Assembly: GCA_029213025.1 (NCBI GenBank)
Contig: JARGOZ010000060.1
Coordinates: forward strand, 1-37,581
DNA from: Verrucomicrobiales bacterium
GTDB taxonomy: Bacteria > Verrucomicrobiota > Verrucomicrobiia > Verrucomicrobiales > DEV007
Length of the DNA: 37,581 nt
Direction of reading: 5' to 3'
Of this stretch, positions 8,294 through 15,450 are shown piece after piece. The notes beneath the pieces were generated by a model, which was given only the letters and a program-made list of their open reading frames with translations, was not told the DNA's origin and did not search any database. How positions within the stretch are numbered: position 1 is the first letter of the stretch; every line of letters begins with the position of its first letter. The position numbers and the translations under genes were made by a program.

Positions 8294-8412
8294 ATCCGCA
8301 ATTCAACCGAAACAGACCACGGAATCAACCTCCGAAATCACACGGGAATCGGGGCCACGTTGCCATTTCATCACGAAACCTTCCGCAGGCACCAGCGGGC
8401 GGTCCAGCTATT

Positions 8413-8925
8413 CTACAGCAACTTCATTCGCACTCCGTTGAGGGAGCGTTGCAGTTCGACCGGGAAGTAATTCGATACCACTGTGCGCAACTCGTCCTCC
8501 TCCGACTCCGGGAACTCTTTCCCGTCGAAATGCTGGATCAACGCTTTGGCTCTGCCGAATTCGCCGGCCTTGTCATAGGCCACTAGAAGCCGAACCGAAT
8601 TATGACCGGGACGCGGAGGTCGACCAGCCGCTTTTTCGTAAAACTTAATCGCCGCCTGGTAGTCCTGACGGAACTCCGCTTTTTTCCCTTTGGACAACGG
8701 AGACGAGGAATTGATCAATTTGGCTGAGCGCCAAATCCAGTTCCAGCCGAGATAAATAGTCCCGACTGCCACGGGGATTTTGAGCCAAATCAGGGGAATG
8801 CGCATGCAGAGAGCGAGAGCGATCAGCAAAACGAGAAATTTCCCGGCGGAAATTGCCAGGTGATTCAGGTTCACGACGACCTCGTCCTCTTCCGATGTTT
8901 TGTCCCCGCTATCCATTTTAGTCAT
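8413..8925 (-). CDS. Hypothetical membrane-anchored TPR-like protein
   Basis: 170 residues. An acidic N-terminal tail is followed by a hydrophobic region with probably two membrane segments (about residues 27-44 and 48-66). After it comes a cytoplasmic or periplasmic helical part in which YQAAIKFYEKAAGRPP and a following YDKAGEFGRAKALIQHF look like one or two degenerate TPR units. No family is recognised. It lies between two exported enzymes and is 119 bases from the esterase gene in the same direction. TPR modules usually mediate protein contacts; the partner is unknown. Confidence 0.7.
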   Translation of the reverse strand: MTKMDSGDKTSEEDEVVVNLNHLAISAGKFLVLLIALALCMRIPLIWLKIPVAVGTIYLGWNWIWRSAKLINSSSPLSKGKKAEFRQDYQAAIKFYEKAAGRPPRPGHNSVRLLVAYDKAGEFGRAKALIQHFDGKEFPESEEDELRTVVSNYFPVELQRSLNGVRMKLL

Positions 8926-9002
8926 TGTAAAATTCTTTGGCGGTAACTCAAGCCGGGAAGAACGTGAATTGCTGATCCCGCGAATGTGAAATAAGATCGG
9001 CC

Positions 9003-9749
9003 ATGATGAAAATATTCACCGGTTTGATATTGTCCCTGATTTGTTTCGCGTCCGAGGCAGGTCCTCACATTGTTTTCGTGCTGGGCGAAAGGGAATACAA
9101 AACACTGGAAACCGTTCCCGTATTCTTCGAGAAAGAACTCAAGCCTGCCGGATATACCGCCACTTTTGTTACCGCTGCGGATGACGAGGCATCCCGAAAC
9201 GATTTCAGCGGTCTCGCCGAAGCGATGAAATCGGCCGATATCTGTTTCGTCAGTGTCCGCCGGCGGGCTCCGGAAAAGGCCGATATGGAAGCCTTGAAGA
9301 ACCACGTAGCGGAGGGAAAACCACTCGTAGCGATCCGGACTTCGAGCCATGCCTTTCACCTTCGCGGAAAACCCGCCCCGGAAGGACATGATCTCTGGGA
9401 GGAATTTGATCCCGCAATCCTGGGAGGCAACTACAACGGCCACTACAAGTCAGAACCTGCCACCATTACCGTAGCCAATGGGGCCGAAAATCATCCAGTA
9501 TTCAAAGGAGTAGGTAAACTTCCGGTTACCGACAAACTCTACAAAGCGGCACCACTGGCCAAATCAACGACCCGACTCCTCGACGCCACCATCGAAGGGC
9601 AACCCACCGAACCTGTTGCATGGACCCATTCAGTCGGAGAAAAGGACGCAAAAATATTCTATACTTCGCTGGGGCAAACCTCAGACTTTGCCGATGCGGA
9701 ATTCCGCAAATTTTTGAAGAACGCGATCGACTGGGCCGCTCAAAAATAG
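9003..9749 (+). CDS. Secreted ThuA-like domain protein
   Basis: 248 residues with a signal peptide (about 1-19, ending ASEAG). The body is a ThuA-like (trehalose-utilisation/type 1 glutamine-amidotransferase-fold) domain: an early VFVLGEREYKT strand, a KSADICFVSVRRR segment, PLVAIRTSSHAFH, then LGGNYNGHYKSEP and a late FYTSLGQTSDF, all in the order seen in this family. Such domains are common and often exported in Verrucomicrobiota and Planctomycetota, where they are frequently linked to sugar turnover; the biochemical activity is not established. ATG at 9003 or 9006 is possible (MMK). Its stop lies eight bases from the convergent oligopeptidase stop. Confidence 0.88.
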   Translation: MMKIFTGLILSLICFASEAGPHIVFVLGEREYKTLETVPVFFEKELKPAGYTATFVTAADDEASRNDFSGLAEAMKSADICFVSVRRRAPEKADMEALKNHVAEGKPLVAIRTSSHAFHLRGKPAPEGHDLWEEFDPAILGGNYNGHYKSEPATITVANGAENHPVFKGVGKLPVTDKLYKAAPLAKSTTRLLDATIEGQPTEPVAWTHSVGEKDAKIFYTSLGQTSDFADAEFRKFLKNAIDWAAQK

Positions 9750-9757
9750 CGGGCCCT

Positions 9758-11920
9758 TTATTCGATTTCCATACTCAACGCGCTAAACAAAAAGGCGTAT
9801 ACATCAGCCAGTTCCTCGATGATTTTTTCGGTGGGTTTACCGGCGCCATGGCCGGCTTTGGTTTCGATGCGGATTAATACAGGTTCCGAGCCCGCCTGAG
9901 CGTGTTGCAGTTGGGCAGCGTATTTGAAACTGTGTGCCGGGAATACCCGGTCATCGTGGTCTGCAGTCTGGATCAGAACCGGCGGAAATTCCGTTCCTTT
10001 CTTCGTGTTGTGAACAGGCGAGTAACTGAGAAGATTTTTGAAGTCCGCCTCGTTATCCTCCGGGTAACCGTATTCCTTTTGCCATGCCCAGCCGATGGTA
10101 AATTTCTGAAATCGCAGCATATCATGAACACCCACAGAAGGGAGCGCTGCACCAAACAGATCCGGCCTTTGGTTCAGACAGGCGGCGACAAGAAGTCCCC
10201 CGTTACTACCGCCGGATATGGCCAGCTTTTTCGAGGAAGTATACTTCTCTGAAATCAGGAATTCAGCGGCGGAGATAAAGTCATCAAATACATTTTGTTT
10301 CTTCAGTCCCATCCCGGCTTCGTGCCAGCTTTCCCCATATTCGCCACCGCCACGTAAGTTTACCTGGGCGTAGACACCACCCTTTTCCATCCACGCCGTA
10401 CGCGAAATGGAGAACTGTGGCCCCAGTGATATATTAAATCCTCCGTAGCCGTAGAGAATCACCGGATTGTTGCCGTCCCTCTGAAGACCTTTTCTATAGG
10501 TCAGATACATCGGAATCTGCGTTCCATCTTTCGACGAAAAAAATACCTGTTCGGTTTCGTATTCAGCGGTATCGAAAGCGAGTTCGGGCTCGATGAATTT
10601 TTCACTTGTCCCGGTTTCGACATTATACCGGTAGATAGTCCCCGGCGTAGCAAAGCCCGTTACCATATAAAAAGTCTCGCGGTCCTTTTGTTTCCCTCCG
10701 AAACCGTAGACTGTTCCGAAGTTGGGAAGTTCCAGCGGGCCTAAAGATTCCCCGGCTGAATCAAATACTTCAACCTCCTCGCGGACATCGACCAGGTATT
10801 CCGCAATAAATTTGCCTCCGAGATAACTCACTCCGCGAAGGTTTTTCTTTTCATCTTCCGCGATCAATGTTTGCCATTGATCCGGAGCCGGATTTTTTAA
10901 ATCGACGGAGACCAGTTTGCCATTCGGAGCATCGCGGTTGGTCCACAGATAGAAAACCTCCCCGTCATTGCCTACCACATTGTATTTAGCGTCGAACTCG
11001 TTGACCAACTCGACAATATCCGAGCCGGGCCCTTTGCTCAAATCTCTATAGAAAAGAGCGTTGTCAGAAGCTGCTCCTTCCCAGACATGAAACAGCAGGT
11101 AATTTCCGTCGTCGGTATACCCCGCGCCAAATCCCCACGTCTTTTGATCCGGCCTCTCATAGACCAGCTGATCATCCTTTTGGTCGGTTCCAATTATGTG
11201 GCGGTAGACTTTCTGGTAGTAATTTTCGTCTTTGAATTGTTTACCTTGCTCGGGTTCGTCGTATCGACTGTACAGCAGTGATTTGTCGTCCGGTGCCCAC
11301 GAACACCCGGAAAACTTGATCCACTCGAGGTGGTCATCCAGATCTTCTCCGGATTCGATGTCCCGAATTTTCCATTCCTGCCAGTCCGAACCGGATTTTG
11401 AGATGCCATACGCGATCAACTTACCGTTATTGCTGACTCTCGTTCCGGAAAGGGCTACCGTTCCGTCTTTAGAAAATGAATTGGGATCGAGGAGGACATG
11501 TTCGTCCGCGTTCGGTGCATCCTCCCGCCAATAGAGAACGCTTTGATTTTGTAAGCCGGTCTTGCGGGAATAGATTAATTTGCCCCCTTCAACTTTGCGG
11601 GGAATCCCGAATTTGTCGTAGTCCCACATTGCTTCGAGACGTTTCCGGAAGGCTTCCCTGCCCGGGAGTTTGGCCAGGTATGCCTCCGTGAAAGCCGCTT
11701 GGGATGAAACCCATTTTGTGGTTTCCTCACTGTCGATATCCTCCAACCAACGGTAGGGATCCGCGACTTCGACACCGTGCAGAGTCTCGACAACTTCTCC
11801 TCTCGGAGAATCGGGGTAATCAGTAGGCGAAAGTTGGGGAAGATTTGAGTGAGTTGGCATCGGATCTGAACAGGATGAAAAAAGACTGAGCGCAAGTATA
11901 CAGAACAGAATTGGCTTCAT
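9758..11920 (-). CDS. Prolyl oligopeptidase (S9A), probable lipoprotein or exported
   Basis: 720-residue serine peptidase cutting short peptides after proline. It starts with an export signal MKPILFCILALSLFSSCSD; Cys17 in SSC could be a lipidation site, although the lipobox is not ideal. The N-terminal DPYRWLED motif and the seven-bladed propeller region (about 80-430) precede the alpha/beta-hydrolase domain. The catalytic triad is clear: Ser in GGSNGGLL, Asp in DHDDRV and His in GHGAGKP. Cofactor-free family of about 700 residues, so it is full length. It is the last gene of a minus-strand run beginning at 14980 and is convergent with the ThuA-like gene. Confidence 0.95.
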   Translation of the reverse strand: MKPILFCILALSLFSSCSDPMPTHSNLPQLSPTDYPDSPRGEVVETLHGVEVADPYRWLEDIDSEETTKWVSSQAAFTEAYLAKLPGREAFRKRLEAMWDYDKFGIPRKVEGGKLIYSRKTGLQNQSVLYWREDAPNADEHVLLDPNSFSKDGTVALSGTRVSNNGKLIAYGISKSGSDWQEWKIRDIESGEDLDDHLEWIKFSGCSWAPDDKSLLYSRYDEPEQGKQFKDENYYQKVYRHIIGTDQKDDQLVYERPDQKTWGFGAGYTDDGNYLLFHVWEGAASDNALFYRDLSKGPGSDIVELVNEFDAKYNVVGNDGEVFYLWTNRDAPNGKLVSVDLKNPAPDQWQTLIAEDEKKNLRGVSYLGGKFIAEYLVDVREEVEVFDSAGESLGPLELPNFGTVYGFGGKQKDRETFYMVTGFATPGTIYRYNVETGTSEKFIEPELAFDTAEYETEQVFFSSKDGTQIPMYLTYRKGLQRDGNNPVILYGYGGFNISLGPQFSISRTAWMEKGGVYAQVNLRGGGEYGESWHEAGMGLKKQNVFDDFISAAEFLISEKYTSSKKLAISGGSNGGLLVAACLNQRPDLFGAALPSVGVHDMLRFQKFTIGWAWQKEYGYPEDNEADFKNLLSYSPVHNTKKGTEFPPVLIQTADHDDRVFPAHSFKYAAQLQHAQAGSEPVLIRIETKAGHGAGKPTEKIIEELADVYAFLFSALSMEIE

Positions 11921-11930
11921 AGTACTGCAG

Positions 11931-12080
11931 TTATTTGAAATTCAACCAAACCATAAATCCGGTCGCAAGAAGACTGACGACAGCGATCAACATCCATTTC
12001 AGGCGCGATTTTTCCGAGCGGGCGAGCCTCGCGTGAAGTGTTTGGATCTCTTCCAGCATTTCTTCTTCGTGTGGAGTCAT
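11931..12080 (-). CDS. Small single-pass membrane protein with coiled-coil N-terminus
   Basis: A 49-residue protein from ATG 12080 (MTPHEEEMLEEIQTLHARLA...). The N-terminal 25 residues are charged and heptad-like, followed by one membrane helix (about 30-46, MLIAVVSLLATGFMVWL). A longer version from 12131 adds 17 residues and would overlap the methyltransferase gene by 11 bases; I prefer the shorter form because the added residues look unstructured. It ends ten bases before the oligopeptidase start, in the same direction, so it is probably in that operon. Function unknown. Confidence 0.6.
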   Translation of the reverse strand: MTPHEEEMLEEIQTLHARLARSEKSRLKWMLIAVVSLLATGFMVWLNFK

Positions 12081-12120
12081 ATGCCCCGAATCTAGGAGTC
12101 GTCTCACCACGAGGAAAGGA

Positions 12121-12864
12121 CTATTTTGCACCCCTGCCCACTTTCACAAACAGCGGCCAGCACACCTCGCGACGGTCCTCTCCCCAGGCTTCTCGAAACG
12201 GTGCTTCGATTTTTGCCACCGGGTCGAGACCGGTGTCTTTTTCGCATCGCTTCACCGCCGACCAGGTTCGCAGATAATCGAGCATTTGGTCTGCACTCCA
12301 GGAGAGGTTCATTTCGAATTCAGGAGTCGGGACAATTTCAAAAGGAAACGGAATAGTGCTGTAGTTGTTTTCGACATAGAGCCTCTCCGGCGGCCAATAT
12401 TTATCGATATCGAGGTAAAGCCCGTCGACCAATTCATCAATCGAAGAAGTCACCCGGGTGAGGCCGTACGACCACACCGCCAGCAAGCCATCCGGGCGGG
12501 CCACCCGGTTCACCTCACCGAAAAACTCCTCAAACCGAAACCAGTGCAGCGCCTGGGCCACAGTAATCAAATCAACTGAGTCCGTGTCAATTCCGCTCGC
12601 CTCAGCCGGTGCTGCGTGGAAATCGACATTTGCCGCCGAACCCGACGGGTGTTCGATCTGCGCTTCGCTGGCATCGGTTGCGATCACCCTGGTAAAAAAG
12701 GGTGCCAGAGCGAATGCCGCCTGCCCGGAACCGGTCGCGCAATCCCAGGCACACTCTGTACGGCTGCAAATAGAAGCGAGGTAAGGAAAAAGCGAATCCG
12801 GGTAATGCGGACGGGAAGCCGCATACTGCGATGAGTGCCCGGAGAAGTGATCTGGAAATTTCAT
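12121..12864 (-). CDS. Class I SAM-dependent methyltransferase (Methyltransf_11 type)
   Basis: 247 residues. Motif I is WDCATGSGQAA (about 40-50), motif II is VIATDAS, and the AQALHWF motif (about 105) with the following RVARPDGLLAVWSYG marks the small-molecule methyltransferase group related to yeast TMT1/Crg1 and SmtA-like enzymes. The N-terminus (HFSGHSSQYAASRPHYPDSLF) is also typical of that group. Substrate unknown; small carboxylic acids are methylated by characterised relatives. Located eight bases downstream of the Ig-like protein gene and followed by the small membrane protein gene; cytoplasmic, unlike its exported neighbours. Confidence 0.88.
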   Translation of the reverse strand: MKFPDHFSGHSSQYAASRPHYPDSLFPYLASICSRTECAWDCATGSGQAAFALAPFFTRVIATDASEAQIEHPSGSAANVDFHAAPAEASGIDTDSVDLITVAQALHWFRFEEFFGEVNRVARPDGLLAVWSYGLTRVTSSIDELVDGLYLDIDKYWPPERLYVENNYSTIPFPFEIVPTPEFEMNLSWSADQMLDYLRTWSAVKRCEKDTGLDPVAKIEAPFREAWGEDRREVCWPLFVKVGRGAK

Positions 12865-12872
12865 TGGGAAGC

Positions 12873-13883
12873 CTACCTTTGCTTCGAAATTACGAAATCA
12901 CGGGCCAACGGGGATGCCTCCTCCGTTGGCAATTCCAGATCGGTATCAAAAACCCGCACTGCCGTGTTTCCGGCAAGATCTTCAAGATATTCGTCCACTT
13001 CCATCCGATACGACCCGGCCTGCCAGGGCTGCGGGCTGGAGAAAATGAACTTCGTCTGTGATTGAGACCATTTCACCGACGTATCCAACTGCTCGTCGTC
13101 ATGGAAAATACGGAGGTGCCGCTCGACAAGAAAAGGGTCCAGTGCGCGATCGGTTTCAATGACTAGCGTCCCCTCACCTGAGACAGGCGGTTTGATGTTC
13201 CACCGCAAAATATCGAGCTTTGACCGGTTATCCGCCGTGGCAACAAATGGATGTCGAACTGTTTTGCCCAGTTTTTTGCCCTCCGGACTCTGAATCGAAG
13301 CATCCAGCAAAAGTTCATACTTTTTGCCAGGCACCAATACCGGCCCCAATTGTTGACGCAGATTTACGCCCTGCTTGATCCGCCCGGGATGAATCCAAAG
13401 CGTCAGCCGCTTTCCGTCCTCCGACCAGAGTTCCTGCCGCCGCCAGGGCGAATACACTTTGCGACCGTCTTCATCGACAATGTGGATTTGATCAAAAATG
13501 GTCCGCCCTTCTCGTACCGGTTGATCAAATTCGAGGTAAAACTTCAGCAGATTGGCCGGGACTTTTCCGGTGTCGGGAAGGACTCGCACCAGTTTGGGAG
13601 GTGGCCTGGAGGACTCCTGAAACCGGTATTCAAAACGCTCTTTTACATCTCCATCCACCGAGATTCTGGCTTCGTACGTTTCTCCAGGGCTCAGAGGAAA
13701 AGTGGGAACAAGGCTTAAAGTGTCGCCTTTGCGGCTCACAGTCGAAAAAACCGGATGAGACGCCTCACCGTTGCCGACCACCCGATGCAGGGTGAACTCC
13801 GCCCCGGAGGGAGCATCGGCAGCAACAAACTTCGGCCCTTCCGATACAATGATCGAAATGGCAAGAATTCCTGCCAACATCAT
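12873..13883 (-). CDS. Exported Ig-like domain protein
   Basis: 336 residues with an N-terminal signal-like segment (MMLAGILAISIIVSE..., weakly cleavable, about 1-22). The body looks all-beta, with repeated Big/SbsA-type Ig-like motifs: FPLSPGETYEARI, LVRVLPDTGKVPANLLKFYLEFDQPV and WQAGSYRMEVDEYLEDLAGNTAVRVFD resemble the bacterial Ig_5/SbsA strands that end in 'DLAGN'. No enzyme motif is seen. Its ATG overlaps the stop of the upstream propeller gene by four bases (ATGA), so the two products are translated together and probably act as a pair outside the cytoplasm. Confidence 0.72.
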   Translation of the reverse strand: MMLAGILAISIIVSEGPKFVAADAPSGAEFTLHRVVGNGEASHPVFSTVSRKGDTLSLVPTFPLSPGETYEARISVDGDVKERFEYRFQESSRPPPKLVRVLPDTGKVPANLLKFYLEFDQPVREGRTIFDQIHIVDEDGRKVYSPWRRQELWSEDGKRLTLWIHPGRIKQGVNLRQQLGPVLVPGKKYELLLDASIQSPEGKKLGKTVRHPFVATADNRSKLDILRWNIKPPVSGEGTLVIETDRALDPFLVERHLRIFHDDEQLDTSVKWSQSQTKFIFSSPQPWQAGSYRMEVDEYLEDLAGNTAVRVFDTDLELPTEEASPLARDFVISKQR

Positions 13884-14980
13884 GGCAACGCAATTGTCAC
13901 CAGATCGCCCGCTTCATTTAGGGCTACCGCTGACTTGTCGTTAAACCGACTCATTTTTACCACGCCGTGAAAAGTCTGCGCCACCTCGATTTGCTCCGTG
14001 TTCGGCGTAGTGCCTTTCAACCGGCGAATGGCCTTTTCGTTCACTTCCGGAGCAGCCAGGAGTTCGCCGTCAAACCGGAAGGCTAAATGAGGGCTGGGAC
14101 CGTAGGGGCGCTTTTCGTGGTGAAACCGGAAGGTATTGGTCAGCACACTGGATTTCCCCTCTTTCGAATAACCAAACATATCCAGCGGCCGGTTTCCCGA
14201 TCCAAGCTCGATCTGACTGATGCCTTTGATGACTGCACCGGGCTTGATGGAATCAATCGGATATTTCACCACCGGAGTGCAGCTGAAAGCGCCCACGATA
14301 TAGTGTTTACCGTCTTCTTCATAAGGAATCATGACACTCATCGGAGCCTTCGTTTCCCAGCGATTATGGGCGACGTGAAATGTCTCAGCACTGTACACCT
14401 GGCCGGATTTTTCATGCTGCAAAGGCCCGTCCACTGAGAAAATCTTGCTGGCGAACTCTTCGTTGCACCGCGCAGAGGCAATCAGTCGACCGTCGATCCA
14501 AACCATGTCGGTAATCACGCTGACCGGTGCTTTATCCCCGGCCGGAAGTGGAATGCGAACGTGTTTCACTCCTTTGAGATTGACCGGAGACATCGCGCCC
14601 TCGCGATCGATTCGTATCAAAGCGGGTGTTCTGGTCTTTTTGTTCAGGCAAGCCACGTAAAGACTTTTCGAAATCGGATTCACTTCGAAATCGATAATTT
14701 CGAGGGCGTCCTGCCCAATCCCCATGCGCGACGCGAGTTCGGTTTGGAAACCGCCGATCTGCGTAAACTCTCCATCCACCGCTTCGGTGTCACCGGTTTC
14801 CAAAGCAAAAATCTGAGAACCCGCGCCATCAGCGATCAACAGCACACCGTCGGGCCCAAAGTGAATTACGTTGATTCGCTTTAACTCGATATCACCCGAA
14901 TGAGGCTCCTTTATCACTTCACCGGCGGACACAAAAGAATAAACCAGACTGCATACGAAGAGACAAAGCGCGTGTTTCAT
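13880..14980 (-). CDS. Exported beta-propeller-like protein of unknown function
   Basis: 366 residues with a clear signal peptide (MKHALCLFVCSLVYSFVSAGE, cleavage about 19). The mature part contains repeated strand motifs characteristic of a propeller: FGPDGVLLIADGAGSQIFAL, VNPISKSLYVACLN, VWIDGRLIASARCN, KHYIVGAFSCTPVVKYP and VVKMSRFNDKSAVALNEAGDL. No catalytic residues can be proposed. It is the first gene of the minus-strand run 14980-9758 and is translationally coupled to the Ig-like gene. The pairing of propeller and Ig-like proteins suggests a cell-surface or secreted complex; this is inference. Confidence 0.7.
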   Translation of the reverse strand: MKHALCLFVCSLVYSFVSAGEVIKEPHSGDIELKRINVIHFGPDGVLLIADGAGSQIFALETGDTEAVDGEFTQIGGFQTELASRMGIGQDALEIIDFEVNPISKSLYVACLNKKTRTPALIRIDREGAMSPVNLKGVKHVRIPLPAGDKAPVSVITDMVWIDGRLIASARCNEEFASKIFSVDGPLQHEKSGQVYSAETFHVAHNRWETKAPMSVMIPYEEDGKHYIVGAFSCTPVVKYPIDSIKPGAVIKGISQIELGSGNRPLDMFGYSKEGKSSVLTNTFRFHHEKRPYGPSPHLAFRFDGELLAAPEVNEKAIRRLKGTTPNTEQIEVAQTFHGVVKMSRFNDKSAVALNEAGDLVTIALP

Positions 14981-15129
14981 TGATCAAACTACGGCCGGAA
15001 TCCGGCGGTAGCCAATAGCCTCTTAGCGGGAGGCGACCGCGCGGAAAAATTATAATTACTCAATTCACGATAATCACCCTCAGGAACGAACCGGCAGCTT
15101 CGCCAGGTATTGTGGGTATGTCAGGTAAA

Positions 15130-15188
15130 TCAACCCTGTTAGATCGGGGACCGTACCCTGTTAGGTGTTCGACTGTACCCTGTTCAAT
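15130..15188 (+). repeat. 22-base triple-repeat element, locus 2
   Basis: Three units begin at 15130, 15152 and 15174, exactly 22 bases apart. Unit 1 is TCAACCCTGTT, unit 2 CGTACCCTGTT and unit 3 the full TGTACCCTGTT; all keep T at position 15. It lies 263 bases before the first prkA start and 149 bases before the propeller gene on the opposite strand. Confidence 0.9.
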
Positions 15189-15234
15189 GACGAAATATCG
15201 TTTTTGTTGTGCGTTTGGTATAAATAATGATATG

Positions 15235-15318
15235 CTAACCTATATAGTTAGATCACATCAAAATCATACCATTTCAGTAGGTTTTATCGAAATTGAATCA
15301 TTTAAGACAAACGTCTTA
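15235..15318. promoter_or_regulatory. Two small inverted repeats in the prkA upstream region
   Basis: The first is CTAAC (15235-15239) with GTTAG (15247-15251) around an AT centre. The second is TAAGAC (15303-15308) with GTCTTA (15313-15318) around AAAC. Either might be an operator or a hairpin in the leader; in AT-rich DNA such short palindromes also occur by chance. Confidence 0.25.
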
Positions 15319-15450
15319 TTATGAAAAATATTTGTGGGATGATTTACTGTGGTTTTGTTCTTTCTCTTCGTAATAGAATCAGACTGAATGGGGGTTAATC
15401 AGTGGAAACCTCATTTAGAATCCTTTTAACGTCTCTGCCAAGATTCCCTT

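Larger units (their letters stand above)
14981..15450. other. 470-base divergent intergenic region upstream of the prkA operon
   Basis: No convincing gene. It holds the triple-repeat element (15130-15188), an AT-rich tract from about 15190 to 15420 clearly poorer in G+C than the flanking genes, and two small inverted repeats described separately. It must contain promoters for the leftward propeller gene and the rightward prkA operon. I looked for a sigma-54 (-24/-12) promoter, known for the enterobacterial yeaGH operon, and did not find a good match. Confidence 0.7.

Noticed and set aside
15112..15324. Small open frame of 70 codons upstream of prkA
   Set aside because: It overlaps the repeat triad and AT-rich DNA, has no domain or membrane pattern and no start signal.
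15190..15450. Sigma-54 promoter for the prkA operon
   Set aside because: Enterobacterial yeaGH is sigma-54 dependent, but I could not find a GG/GC pair at ten-base spacing with the right context.
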